From assembly GCA_030789695.1 (NCBI GenBank), contig CM061141.1, forward strand, positions 277,829,871-277,893,870: DNA of 64,000 nucleotides, written 5' to 3'. Position numbers and translations under genes: made by a program. The notes beneath the pieces were generated by a model. That model saw only the letters and a program-made list of their open reading frames with translations. It was not told the origin of the DNA and searched no databases. Origin of the DNA: Scilla litardierei (Eukaryota > Streptophyta > Magnoliopsida > Asparagales > Asparagaceae). This document shows, piece after piece, positions 37,324 to 45,711 of the stretch. Positions within the stretch are counted from its first letter, which is position 1, and each line of letters starts with the position of its first letter.

Positions 37324-40300
37324 CTGTGTATTGAACGAAAATGTAATGCATTGAATTAAAAAAATTACGAACTTAAATAAAAATAAAAATAAAAATAAAA
37401 ATAAGTTCAGTTGGAAATAGGGCGTGTTTTCTCCATTTCAACTATTTAAATTGAAATTTGAAATAATTTGGATATGTTTTGCATATGTATTAAGTGAACA
37501 AAATCAACGTCTTAACCATGACCAATTTATCACTTTATTGATGCATGAATAAAACATATCTAAATTACTTGAAATTTTGTTTGTAGATATCTTAAATGGG
37601 CTAGATTACATCCATTGGAATATATTTTTGATTTGGATTCATAATAATTTAATCTGGAATCTTCAGTTTTCGTTTAAAAATAAATGGAAATTTTGTTGTC
37701 TAACTTTATGTATATATGATCCATAGAATTAGTATGTGCTTAAATTTGCCAAACTACAAGTTACAATAGCTAAATACTAGCAAAAAACAGATATCCTTTA
37801 AGTTACTGCAGCTCTTGCTACAGCCGATTAAGTTACTTGTGATTAAATAGACCCTAACTCATGCAATCTAGTTCTAACTGTACAAACCTTCCATCCAAAT
37901 CCTGTCTTTGATTTATCCATGGTATCGTAGCCCTCAGCTTAGATTAGTTCTAACCTTAAAATTATATTTCCTCAAAAAATAATCCAATTCCCATCATCGC
38001 TGCCTAACTCCAAACCCTTACCCCACCAAAACCCTTAGCCAACTCCCACCACCGTCGTCGACTTCATCCAACTATTAGACCCCTAACCTCAACACCACTC
38101 CTCATGTCGTCATTATCATCACGTCATCATTGACCCCAATTCGATGTCGCCATGACCTCATCACATTGTTATCTTCAAAACCAACCCATAACAATGAGTA
38201 GTCAAACGGATATTAGTAGTCAAAACAGAGTCAGACCCAAGATTCACAACCCTGTTACAGCTATTTATGACCATGAATCGAAGTGCCCATGAATCGAAGA
38301 CCTCACTGCCTCTCTAACCTTGGTTGACAAAGACGAGGCTAAATCATGCCTTGACCGACCATCCCCATCCACAATCTATTATTAGTGAGGAGATCCTAGC
38401 CTCTTCAGTTGTCTTCAGCCGTCTCTAACATCCTTCGACAACAATGAGGTAGTCTGTGTAAAATTTCGATTTGTTTCCGGTCATCTATAGTTGTTACTGT
38501 CTTCTTCGATGTCTCCTGACTGTCATGGTTTGATTTCGATGGCCTTAACTTGACGTCGACGCCTCTTCCATATGATGATCGAGCTCTCTTAAAAAAATCT
38601 GATGATCGATTTCTTTCCTTAACTGCATTGGTCTTTCTTTATTTCTTTAGTGGCTAATTGTCATTTGAAAGGATAGGGAGGTGTTAAGATGACGGATTCG
38701 ATGTTTGAGGGGAAGTCTAGGACTGTTCAAATGTGTGAAGATGAGTGAAGTCATATATGTAAGAAGTTTCAAAAAGCTCGGTTGCATTCATCCACTATTA
38801 TTACGAATTTAACCAGCTCATGTAACCTAATTACATGCACTTTCACATTAAGGCTTAGGTGATAAATTCAATGGCTTCTGATTATATGACTGGTGAGTAT
38901 GTATACTATCATCTTTTTGTTTATTTACTTGCAGACAGATAGTGACACTACAGATGATTTTATATCCACTGTTGCGGGTATTGGCTCTGTAATGTCAATT
39001 CTTCCTTGCTTTTAACACTCGTTTTAAATCTGTCTAAATTTTTATTTAATCTATTTTTGTTAGTCAGTTGACACGATCTTTAAACTGTAACAGACTTTTT
39101 GTTGGTTATTGCATCACCCCTAAGTTGGTTTTGATGATAAGCAAACACTTAATGTTGCTAATGATATTTTGTGATATGTTTTGTAAGTGTTGGATTTAAA
39201 ATCAACAATGGTCAACTCAAGCTTAAAGACATAATGATATGGAATTGAAGTTTGATGATGAAGAGTCAAAAAACTTAGAGCTCAAGTTTAAGATCAAATG
39301 CTCAAGTTAAGGACTCATGGAGATGCAAGACTTCAAGACAAGTGGTCAAACTTAAAGAAAATGCATCAAGATTTTTATTTATGTGAGTGATGTATTTTAT
39401 ATTTTGTACTTGTCTTAGAATGTTAAAGCTAGTATTTGAAGCTTGCATTTACACACAAATGATGATTTTAAACTTCATAAAATATTTAGAAAACATTTTA
39501 AAATGATTTGAAATAAGTTTGAAAAAGGTTGAAATATTTTTTGAAGTCATTTAAGCTATTTTTCCATGTATCAGCAACATAGCAGATCCCTTTTTATATA
39601 GTAGCCGGCTACTTTGTATGGGGAAAACGAGTGTTTTCTCTGTTGATCAAAATTGTTGTCTGGATAGTCGACTACAGTTTTGCAGGCAGCCGACTACCAA
39701 ATGTATGGTAGCCAACTACTTTTGTCCCAACGGCTGGAAAAACACAATTCCGTATTTTACGAAAATTTGTCGATTTTTCCGTTAGGAGGGCATTTGAGGG
39801 AATAGTTTTCAATGCTTTTTTGAGCCCTATTTAAGGTGAGTTTCTTGGGAGTTTTGGCACCATTATTGAGTATATTATTAAGATTTCTAAGCTTTCTGAA
39901 ACTCTCTCAAGGTCCATAAAGTTTTTAAAGCTTTTGGTTTTAAATTTCTTTAAAGCTTTTAAATATTCTAGCTTGATTAATTGAGAATCTCCTCAAGCTT
40001 AATCTTAATATTTTTGAGATTCCAATTGTGTTTTTCTTTTGATATCTTTTTAATCTTTATTTTATTTAAGATCAAAAAGAGTTTTCCATAGCCATTCACA
40101 ATTACATAAGAAGATTCAATTTATTGGCTACAGGAGATTGTAAGTAATTTCCATCTTCAAAGGAGGTTTGTAAATTCACACTTGGTGTGGTGGTAAGTGG
40201 TTGAGTTTGTTATATTGGTTGGGTTGTGAAAAGCCTCACGTGTTGAGGTCATCACTTGGTGATGTGGTGGTTTCTATTGTACTTGAAAATTCTTAGTAAG

Positions 40301-42724
40301 TGAAGCTAGGTGCTTGTAGAGGCCCTCTATTTTGAGGCATGGTTGCTCTCTTGGTTGAGAGTTTGATAGTGGAGAAATTCCGACGAGGTTGGAGACTGGA
40401 TGTATCCCAAGGTGGGTGAATCAGGATAAATCCTTGTGTTTGTGATCGTCTCTACATTTTCTTGACTTGCAATTTCTTGTGATTTTATTTCTGTCGCATA
40501 TCTCTCATTTGCAAGTAATTTATTTGTGTTAATTAAATACTTAATGGGTAACTCTCTAAAGAGACTTAGGTAATTCTAAAGGGTTTGGATTTTATTTAAG
40601 CATTATTTTTAAGAAACAATACTTATCACCCTCTAGTGTTTGTCTGCCATCTACAAGATCCCAACACTTTTCTAATCATTGTATATTATAGGAGATTAGA
40701 ATATAGAGGATGACTGGAACATGACGTGAGACTAGAGGTCTTTATCACTTGGATGCAGATGAGTAGCTGCTCTGGAGTTACTTCCTCCATCGCGTATTGT
40801 TAATTAGGTCACAAAAGTCATGAAGACTTAAATTTTTTGCATCTTGAGTTTTATAATTTGTCTAATCTAGAATGTGAGTCTTGTAAATTAGGTAACACCA
40901 TCGAGTGCCTTACCGACCATTAGTCAATAACCGTGTTTAGGAACCCTTTGAGATGGTCCATTCAGATGAATGCGATATTGTGTTTGCGATTGTCTCTACA
41001 TTTTCTTTACATGCAATTTATTGTGAATTTACTTCTATTGCATATTTCTCATTTGCAAGTAATTTAATTGTGTTGATTAAGTACTTAAGGGGTAACTCTT
41101 CTAAGTGACTTTCGGTATTCTAGATGTACGCGATTTTTTGAAATAATTTTTTTGCTAAACTAAAATTGACTTAATTTTTGAATTTTTTTCTTTTTTCCTT
41201 CTATCTTTTTTGGTTTTCTCTCTATTTCTTCATTTTATTAATTTTTACGAGCTAAAACCTAATTTAAAAGGAACCAGAAGAGGGTGATGATTAGGAAGAT
41301 AAGAAAAAATAAAAAAATTCAGAGTGTATCTCTGACGCCAAATTAATGCAGAATATGGTTAGGGGTTGGTGGGAAAATTGGGAAAATCGGTAGATGAGAA
41401 AATAGGGGATTCGAGCTTTATACCTAAGCGATTCACTCACTCACTCTTGCAATTCACATGCAAACAGATTCAAGAAATCAAAGATGATCTTCTAAACACT
41501 CAATTCTTTATAGAAAAAACAAAGACTAATTTGACTCTACTCAAACTCTTAAATAGATTAAAGAAAAAACTCCTAAATAAAATAAAAGAGTTTCTTAGAA
41601 TATAATACTTGAAAAGATTCAAATTCCTTAGAAAAGAAAGCTTCTATAAATACTCAAATTTCTTGGAAAAGGAAATTTTGAAAAGACCCAAATAACAAAT
41701 TCTGAAAAAGTCGCAAAGACAAAAAAAAATAAAATTTAAAAGATTCAAATAAACATTTAAATCTAAATTTGAATTAAAATTAGATCCCCATCATTTTGAG
41801 GAATTTGAGTCTCTTTAAAGTTTTCTCTTCTAAGAAATTTGAGTCGTTTTATCTTTGTTTGGTACCAAATTGATGCGAAACGGAACGGAAAAAGTTATGG
41901 TGGGAAAATTGGGACAAAAAAATAAGGATTGATTTTAAGCAATTTACCACATGAATCTAACGGTTACTGCCTCTAACGCCTTCCATGCAAATATTCTTTG
42001 GACTTCACACCCCGATAACTAAGCTCACTTACGCGTCTCTCTCGCTCAAATTTCAATTGGTAAACAATAATTTACACAACTCTAATTTTTTTATTCAATA
42101 GCTCATCATAGTTAAAAAGCTGAATATATATCCATATTTAGATGAAAAAATATAGACTAATTTGACTCATACTCAAACTCTTAAATGGATTCAAATAAAG
42201 ATTTCTAAATAAAATACAAGAGTTTCTTCGAACAAAAAACTCAAAAAGATTCAGATTTTGTAGAAAAAAACTCTAAAAAGACTCAAACTCTCTTAGAAAA
42301 GGAAACTCTATAAAAGAATCAAATAAGAAATTCTATAAAAATGCCATACAAACAAATTCTGAAAGACTCACTTTTGGATCCCCATCAAAAGGGTTAAGGT
42401 TTTTGAATTTGTTGATTGCTTCCGGAGATGAAGAGGCGGTGGGCCCAAGAAACTCGTAAAAGTTTTCTGCATCTTTTGGGAATTTGAGAGACATGGATTG
42501 GGGAGTAGGTACAGTTTGATATACTTCAAATGAAAATGGATGAATATAATTTATTATGGCAAATCCATATTTAAAGTGGTTAAATGGATGGCTAGGATAT
42601 AATTCAGGAACATTAGTCAACCAGATCTGAGTCCCCGAGAGGGAGGGAGGGAGGGAGGGGGGGGGGGGGAGGGAGAGAGAGAGAGTGTGTGTGAAGGAGT
42701 TGTCTATTGGGTGGGTGGGTAGGT

Positions 42725-42763
<39 letters not shown>

Positions 42764-45711
42764 AGTTGTCTATTGCTACTAATCTTTTGTGGGAGTTGAC
42801 CTGCATTCTAGTTTCTGATGATTACTAAATATATCAGGTGCTGCTATGCAAGAACCCTCATTTTCTTCTCTATGTGCATTATGACATCTAATATTAGTTT
42901 ACGTGTATTTCAGGTGCTGCTATGCAAGAACCCTCATTTTCTTCTCTATGTGCGTCATGACATCTAATATTAGTTTACGTGTATTGTAATGTGTCGTGAT
43001 TTTGTTTAAATTTCTTTTGCAGCCTCTTTGCCGGACTGATTCTATGCTTGTTCTAGAATTTTCTACTCATGTCCTCCAAAGCTGTCCAACGGAAACTATT
43101 GAGCTCTTTCTGTCTGGGAATATTCCAGCAGACTTGGTAAATTCATACTTGAAGCAGCATGCTCCAAGCATGCAGTCTACTTATTTAGAGCTCATGCTCT
43201 CGATGAGTGAAAATGGGATCAATACAAATCTGCAAAATGAATTGGTAAAAGAATTCCATTCCTGATGTTTATTTTTATATCCATTCCATCTAAATGTTAC
43301 TTGTAGGATCCTCTTTATTAATGAGAAAAAAACTGATTGACAGGTGCAAATATACCTTTCAGACGTGGTTGACTGTTATAACGATCTCAAAGAACAAAAT
43401 AATTGGGATGAAAAGGCTTATTCTCCGACACGTAAGAAGTTACTGTCTGCTTTAGATAGCATTTCAGGTTATAATGCAGAGGCTCTGTTGAAGCGTCTTC
43501 CATCAGATGCTCTCTACGAGGAGCGTGCAATGTTGCTCGGCAAGATGAATCAACACCAGCTTGCATTGTCTCTATATGTTTATAAGGTGACACACACACG
43601 CAATTGAATCTTATTTTATAATGTGTTCTGGACCGGTTACATATTCACTTGACATTATAGTTGATCTACCAGGCACGAATGTTGCTCAATGAATTCTCTT
43701 TGCTTTTACTAGAAACTTTTGTTGCATGTAATGTTATGCCACCATTATCTGCTTCACTGTAGCTTTCTGTTGTTGGCTTATGCAGCTTCATGCGCCTGAC
43801 TTGGCACTTGCATATTGTGATCGTGTCTATGAGTCTGGACTTCACCAACCTTCAAGATCTTATTCTAACATTTATCTCACTCTTCTACAAATTTATCTTA
43901 ATCCCCGGACAACAAAAGAAGCTGAACAAAAAATTCTCAATCCAGTACCTGTGCAGAACTCTAGTGGTTCAAAGTTTAGCTCCAAAGGAAAATGGGGCCG
44001 TGTTGGTAAAAAGATCGCTGAGATTGAGGTTGCCGATGACATTCGAATTAGTCCTAGTAGCACTGACAGTAGCCGAAGTGATGGGGATGTTGATGAGATG
44101 ACTGAAGGTGGAGGTCCTATTATGTTGAATGATGCACTTGATTTGTTGAGTCAGAAATGGGATAAAATCAATGGCGCTCAGGCCCTCAAACTACTACCAA
44201 GGGCGACAAAGCTTCAGGTATAAAAATTTTACCATATAGATCTTGTTCAATCTTTAAGGAGTGCTGATCTATGCCATTATAGCTTTGGATGGTTATGTCT
44301 ACCATCAGCATGCTTTGTTTTCAGCTATAGAATGTTTGCTTATACGTTACCAAAACAAAATGCAAGCACTAAAATTGTGTTACATAATTTGCATGGTTGT
44401 AAAAAAATTGTAATTATACCTGGTCCGAAAATGTGTGATTCTTTCTTGTGCAGCTAGTATTTGGAATGACATAATTTTATCAATGACAAAATTGTATCTT
44501 ATAATTAATATGCTTCATTCTGTGAGAAATTTGTTGTCATCGGCTCTCCCTTCACAGCAATACAGGAAGCTGATGTTTCTGTCAGCTCATGCAGGATTTG
44601 CATTAGTCGATGGGACTGTTTGACTCTAGTATGTCAAACAAATTTACAGTCAGTTGCTTATGCTTGTTCCAAGTCTACACCTTAAATCTATTTGATGTGA
44701 AATTTATTTATTTTATTCTATCGAATAATGTATAGATTTTTACTTTTTTAAAATTTTTAATAGTGAACATCACATATCCTTGCATGTAATCATTGGTTTG
44801 GATACTTACGAAAATATATTGTATGACTGTACTTCTATTTTTTTGACTATTTTTATTGGTTATTGATATTATTTGTGTGATTATTTATTATTATTCTCTA
44901 AATATTTATGAATTTTTCATACTTTTTGATGGTTATGTGAAGCATTTGACTTATTCTATTAAACTATCTTTTACTGTGGACGAAATTTTTTGGCAATGCA
45001 GGCATTTTCTAGTGTCAACTAGGGAACCTAATGTTTAATTTGTTCGATCTTATCAGAACTTGGTTCAATTTCTTGAACCTCTCCTGAGAAAATCAAGTGA
45101 AGGACGCCGAAATTATTCAGTCATCAAGAGCTTGAGATACAGTGAAAATTTGCAGGTTCGTATAAAACTGAATGTTGCCAGGATTCATTGTTGAATATGA
45201 ATTGAATGTACCTAATGTAGATGTGTTCGAAATCCGGATATAGCTATCTAACATTAGTTATCATATCCAGGGCATTGTTAAATTTCATCTCTCTGCTTGC
45301 TTGTGTATTCATTTGTGTATCTTACGACCTATATGATCTACATTAATGAAATATTTATTAGTCTAAGGGACGTGTACTAAGTCAACCATGCTAGATGTCT
45401 ATTTAAAAAAATCTCATATCTCAATGGTGCAGGTATCTTTTCCCCTTATAATATCAAGTTATCAACTGCTCAATGTTCTCTAATTGTAATTTATTATTTT
45501 GTGGAAACAGGTAAAAGAGAATCTTTATAAGCATCGTCAAACAGTTGTGAAAATCGATGCTGATAGCACATGTTCCCTTTGTAGCAAGAAAATTGGAAAT
45601 AGCGTTTTTGCAGTATATCCCAATGGCAAGACTCTTGTGCATTTTGTTTGCTTACAAAATATTAAGGGCACAAGGGGGGTATCAACTAAGAAGAACCTAC
45701 AGTCAGTTTGA
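12240..45711 (+). CDS. VPS39: VPS39, HOPS vacuolar tethering subunit (3' two thirds, eight exons)
   Basis: VPS39/Vam6 is the HOPS subunit that binds Rab7-type GTPase and tethers membranes before fusion at the vacuole. Exons: 12240-12352, 29000-29429, 30434-30763, 43023-43244, 43344-43586, 43786-44217, 45057-45155, 45511-45711. All internal junctions are GT/AG and the joined frame is open for 690 codons including TGA at 45709-45711. Against the known plant protein of about 1000 residues, the CNH propeller (about 310 residues) is missing because it lies upstream. Residues 182-291 hold the Vps39_1 region, residues 292-590 alpha-solenoid repeats, and residues 624-689 the C-terminal Vps39_2 zinc-finger-like motif CSLC...HFVC. 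Recognition is from family memory (the plant orthologue is an essential single-copy gene in Arabidopsis), not from a search. Introns of 16,647 and 12,259 bp are filled with transposons, yet no exon is broken. Confidence 0.93.
12575..12779 (+). repeat. Tandem repeat, about 112-bp period, interrupted by hAT-C
   Basis: Units begin tttaagcatt at 12575 and 12687. A third partial unit (gtcctcatcatgg...gatttaagcac) resumes after hAT-C at 19880-19926. Copies are clearly diverged. Intronic. Confidence 0.55.
13300..13529. mobile_element. Mutator-like fold-back MITE
   Basis: A 230-bp nearly perfect inverted repeat: arms of about 105 bp starting GGGTTATTTAGTACCGACCC, with only a few mismatches and a short centre near 13410-13425. 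It is flanked by a perfect 9-bp direct repeat AAAATAAAA (13291-13299, 13530-13538). The 9-bp duplication and long inverted arms fit a Mutator-type MITE. It lies inside hAT-C, in the large VPS39 intron. If transcribed it would form a strong hairpin. Confidence 0.85.
13593..13995 (+). repeat. E2 5' LTR
   Basis: 403 bp, TGATGCGG...CGCATCA. Promoter-type features are weak. An AAACCCTAGATTT box lies near 13926-13938. Confidence 0.9.
13998..14009 (+). other. E2 primer binding site
   Basis: TGGTATTAGAGC, three bases after the LTR. It differs by one base from the usual plant initiator-tRNA-Met complement TGGTATCAGAGC seen in E3 and E5. Confidence 0.85.
14020..15830 (+). pseudogene. E2 gag, decayed
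   Basis: ATG at 14020 opens a coiled-coil-like N-terminus that stops after 7 codons (TAA 14041). A second in-frame TGA lies near 14193. After a GC-rich proline/glycine tract (14400-14700) the gag core is readable in pieces to about 15490. The cysteine motif at about 15755-15810 reads [14 protein letters not shown], so its first cysteine has become arginine relative to E1. Frameshifts separate the pieces. Confidence 0.85.
15896..17345 (+). pseudogene. E2 protease and reverse transcriptase, decayed
   Basis: The protease segment (about 15930-16260) has [12 protein letters not shown] where an active site D-[ST]-G is expected, so it would be dead. RT follows: [11 protein letters not shown] (about 16570), DYRALNKET (16735), [25 protein letters not shown] and the catalytic FFDDIL near 17030. 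Breaks: a frameshift near 16700 and stops at 16486, 17086 and 17152. This segment would have encoded the polymerase for cDNA synthesis. Confidence 0.9.
17371..17404 (+). repeat. 17-bp tandem duplication disrupting E2 pol
   Basis: Two adjacent copies of ggcgaggaggccacc(g/a)g at 17371-17387 and 17388-17404. The extra 17 bp shift the frame between RT and RNase H. A TAG sits just before (17368-17370). Looks like replication slippage after insertion. Confidence 0.85.
17430..18506 (+). pseudogene. E2 RNase H and integrase N-terminal/core part
   Basis: Longest open stretch in the window (358 codons). RNase [25 protein letters not shown] and NKAADALSR retain the acidic residues. Integrase: the HHCC zinc-binding region ends ECDVCQRHK (about 18160). 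The core has GMDFIEGLP and VSDRDKAF, supplying two of the three D,D,E residues. The frame breaks at about 18482 by loss of one base. Confidence 0.92.
18470..19305 (+). pseudogene. E2 integrase C-terminal part and chromodomain
   Basis: After the frameshift: [15 protein letters not shown] carries the third catalytic residue (E). Then a degraded stretch with a TGA at 18901, the GPY/F module (RYYGPFVV, about 18955) and the chromodomain ([17 protein letters not shown], about 19190-19240). The chromodomain would direct integration towards heterochromatin. The reading ends [10 protein letters not shown] just before the purine tract (19300-19310). Confidence 0.88.
19312..19715 (+). repeat. E2 3' LTR
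   Basis: 404 bp, preceded by ttttaggggggagtag. Ends CGTATCA, then target duplication AATGA. Confidence 0.9.
20086..20482 (-). repeat. E3 3' LTR (left copy)
   Basis: 397 bp, aligned along its length with 22360-22751. Visibly more diverged than the E2 LTR pair, so E3 is probably older. Confidence 0.75.
20540..22344 (-). pseudogene. E3 gag, decayed
   Basis: Read on the minus strand from about 22344. An N-terminal coiled-coil-like and acidic segment is open from 22344 to 21949. A GC-rich tract (21560-21800) follows, then gag-core pieces ([10 protein letters not shown] and similar, 20998-21210), and a cysteine motif region near 20660-20700 in which CDERF and GHHC survive but stops interrupt. Same order as E1, E2 and E5. 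Confidence 0.7.
22360..22751 (-). repeat. E3 5' LTR (right copy)
   Basis: 392 bp. Its minus-strand end CAATCA is followed by AAT and the tRNA-iMet-type primer site. Confidence 0.75.
22757..23159. other. Intronic DNA, no gene seen
   Basis: AT-rich sequence between E3 and the candidate antisense unit. Short TATATA-type runs only. Confidence 0.5.
23160..25065 (-). other. Candidate minus-strand transcription unit in VPS39 intron
   Basis: Minus strand from about 25065: a pyrimidine-rich leader-like stretch (CTCTCTTTCTCTCC), an AAACCCTAATC box near 24917-24927 and a short ORF (25069-24851). Further down, an exon-like piece follows an acceptor ttcaacag at about 23340 and encodes [16 protein letters not shown], and another piece near 23500-23600 encodes [17 protein letters not shown] do not recognise these. 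No complete spliced ORF could be built, so it may be a small gene, a pseudogene or a non-coding transcript. It lies opposite to VPS39, inside the 16.6-kb intron. Confidence 0.35.
23895..24048 (+). repeat. 77-bp tandem duplication
   Basis: Two essentially identical adjacent copies beginning acttatacaatccatg at 23895 and 23972. Near identity implies a recent event. Intronic. Confidence 0.9.
25066..25100 (-). promoter_or_regulatory. Site II / housekeeping-type promoter motifs
   Basis: On the plus strand gttgggccgatgatgggcttgggctg contains, over about 25 bases, three TGGGC[CT] site II elements. Together with the AAACCCTAA telo-box about 150 bp downstream on the minus strand this is the arrangement found at many plant ribosomal-protein and housekeeping promoters. 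Inference from motifs only. Confidence 0.45.
25101..27237. other. Intronic DNA, no gene seen
   Basis: No ORF with recognisable homology. A TATA-like tttatatagcac occurs near 25650. It could be upstream control sequence of the minus-strand unit or an unrecognised repeat. Confidence 0.45.
27238..27490. repeat. Degenerate minisatellite of TTTAGTTCCC-type units
   Basis: About ten imperfect units of 22-26 bp, each with a core like aatttagttccc followed by an A/C-rich tail. Units are diverged, so this is an old array. Intronic. Confidence 0.65.
27491..28999. other. 3' end of the 16.6-kb VPS39 intron
   Basis: AT-rich, without recognisable genes or element ends. Ends in the acceptor actatgcag. Confidence 0.5.
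29000..29429 (+). CDS. VPS39: VPS39 visible exon 2
   Basis: Acceptor actatgcag at 28999, donor AAG|gtattt. Completes the split arginine codon from the previous exon and encodes residues 38-181, starting [14 protein letters not shown]. Includes a Ser/Asp-rich variable stretch and ends in a basic stretch. Confidence 0.92.
29770..30093 (+). mobile_element. E4: solo LTR of the E5 gag-only family
   Basis: 324 bp, TGATAGATATGCAC...CATATCA, flanked by a perfect 5-bp target duplication AGTTG (29765-29769, 30094-30098). Homologous along its length to the E5 LTRs (gcacttttggcccattag, gaggtgagattat, ggcgtcttgg). Internal region lost by LTR recombination. It occupies about a third of the 1004-bp VPS39 intron between exons 2 and 3, in sense orientation. 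Confidence 0.88.
30434..30763 (+). CDS. VPS39: VPS39 visible exon 3 (Vps39_1 region)
   Basis: Acceptor gcttcttcag at 30433, donor AAG|gtacac. 110 codons, phase 0 at both ends. Contains [20 protein letters not shown], the hallmark of the Vps39 domain 1 region. Confidence 0.92.
31051..31537. repeat. Compound microsatellite (CA, TACATA, GCATGC, CAT)
   Basis: Nearly continuous CA, ATACAT, ATGCATGC and CGCACA words, ending in six CAT triplets that abut the LINE 3' end (31519-31537). A 47-bp duplicated segment (attataatgaaaaaacatca) at 31247 and 31290 lies within it. ORFs here are compositional. Confidence 0.85.
32884..33226 (+). repeat. E5 5' LTR
   Basis: 343 bp, ends GGTTCCTACCA immediately before ATT and the primer site. 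Confidence 0.9.
33230..33241 (+). other. E5 primer binding site
   Basis: TGGTATCAGAGC, exact complement of the initiator-tRNA-Met 3' end used by many plant LTR elements. Confidence 0.88.
33250..35178 (+). pseudogene. E5 gag, decayed
   Basis: N-terminal coiled-coil-like segment (33293-33541, [18 protein letters not shown]). Then a GC-rich Pro/Gly/Ala tract with hairpins (33690-33960), and the gag core 34400-34850 in two overlapping frames ([20 protein letters not shown], then [13 protein letters not shown]). The cysteine motif [14 protein letters not shown] near 35035-35080 has GH changed to WH. The acidic end stops at 35176. Frameshifts near 34410 and 34700 separate the pieces. No pol domain follows. 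Confidence 0.85.
33737..33943 (+). repeat. Three GC-rich hairpin repeats within E5 gag
   Basis: Units begin cctggacagcgg at 33739, 33827 and 33905. Each contains the inverted pair CTGGACAG...CTGTCCAG around a GC loop of about 12 nt, and the units are separated by runs like ggaggggcggctggcccc. Strikingly GC-rich for this AT-rich locus. Confidence 0.85.
35238..35579 (+). repeat. E5 3' LTR
   Basis: 342 bp, TGATAAATCTGCACC...GGTTCCTATCA, followed by the target duplication GATAC. Confidence 0.9.
36700..36925. repeat. ATACAT/CACATA microsatellite tract
   Basis: Continuous TATGTATACATA-type words with some ACACAC. Begins right after the truncated LINE endonuclease. Short ORFs here are compositional. 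Confidence 0.85.
36926..39094. other. Intronic DNA with small microsatellites, no gene seen
   Basis: Contains a TATG/TATA/TG tract (37266-37330) and an AAAAT array (37377-37402). The stretch 37850-38600 is less AT-rich (many CATCATC/CCAACACC words) but has no ORF I can assign. Confidence 0.5.
39100..40666 (+). mobile_element. SIRE-like Ty1/copia solo LTR, sense
   Basis: 1567 bp, TGTTGGTTATTGC...GATCCCAACA, with a perfect 5-bp duplication CTTTT (39095-39099, 40667-40671). Has the TTTTGATGATAAGCAAACA start block, a small array of AGTCGACTAC/AGCCGACTACC variants (39592-39725), a CAACGGCTGG box (39728-39737) and a TATA-like ccctatttaagg near 39827. The 3' third (ggtgaatcaggataaat, tctacaagatcc) matches the LTR ending at 5427. 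Confidence 0.85.
40680..41130 (+). pseudogene. Ty1/copia pol remnant joined to an LTR fragment
   Basis: 40690-40975 encodes scattered parts of a copia GAG-pre-integrase zinc-binding region ([15 protein letters not shown] with HHRVPYRP in another frame; PFEMVHSD). From 40976 the sequence matches the 3' part of the adjacent LTR (40436-40590) at roughly 85 percent, so pol is joined directly to LTR sequence by a deletion. Heavily broken. Confidence 0.55.
41330..42375. repeat. Two diverged copies of an AT-rich TE-like sequence
   Basis: Copy one begins at about 41334 (gacgccaaattaatgcagaa) and copy two at about 41862 (ggtaccaaattgatgcgaaa). Both continue with gtgggaaaattggga and later share actaatttgactc...ctcaaactcttaaat and many gattcaaa/ctcttagaaaagg lines. 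They resemble LTR-leader sequence of an old gypsy element in antisense. No coding sequence. Confidence 0.4.
42635..42762. repeat. GGGA and GA microsatellites
   Basis: A (GGGA)n run with a poly-G core at 42638-42672, then GA runs to 42762 broken by gtgggtgggtagg. The overlapping minus-strand ORF is a low-complexity artefact. Confidence 0.9.
42835..42986 (+). repeat. 76-bp tandem duplication upstream of VPS39 exon 4
   Basis: Copies begin caggtgctgctatgcaag at 42835 and 42911 and are nearly identical. Each starts with an AG that could act as a decoy splice acceptor (ttcag|gtgctg), 110-190 bp before the real acceptor at 43022. Confidence 0.9.
43023..43244 (+). CDS. VPS39: VPS39 visible exon 4
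   Basis: Acceptor ttcttttgcag at 43022, donor TTG|gtaaaa. 74 codons starting [14 protein letters not shown]. Alpha-solenoid segment. Its upstream intron of 12.3 kb holds a LINE, a gag-only element and a SIRE-like LTR. Confidence 0.92.
43344..43586 (+). CDS. VPS39: VPS39 visible exon 5
   Basis: Acceptor tgattgacag at 43343, donor AAG|gtgaca. 81 codons starting [12 protein letters not shown]. Follows a 99-bp intron, the shortest in the gene here. Confidence 0.92.
43786..44217 (+). CDS. VPS39: VPS39 visible exon 6
   Basis: Acceptor gcttatgcag at 43785, donor CAG|gtataa. 144 codons: [17 protein letters not shown], then a polar variable loop with Ser/Asp runs, then [20 protein letters not shown]. 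Confidence 0.92.
45057..45155 (+). CDS. VPS39: VPS39 visible exon 7
   Basis: Acceptor cttatcag at 45056, donor CAG|gttcgt. 33 codons including [13 protein letters not shown]. Confidence 0.9.
45511..45711 (+). CDS. VPS39: VPS39 terminal exon (zinc-finger-like C-terminus)
   Basis: Acceptor gtggaaacag at 45510. 66 codons then TGA. Carries the cysteine motif [20 protein letters not shown] followed by HFVC, the conserved Vps39_2 end. The last 15 residues are not conserved. Confidence 0.92.
   Translation, partial: VKENLYKHRQTVVKIDADSTCSLCSKKIGNSVFAVYPNGKTLVHFVCLQNIKGTRGVSTKKNLQSV

Noticed and set aside
42333..42806. 157-codon minus-strand ORF
   Set aside because: About a third is translated GA/GGGA microsatellite (SL and PPS runs). 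The rest lies in diverged repeat sequence.
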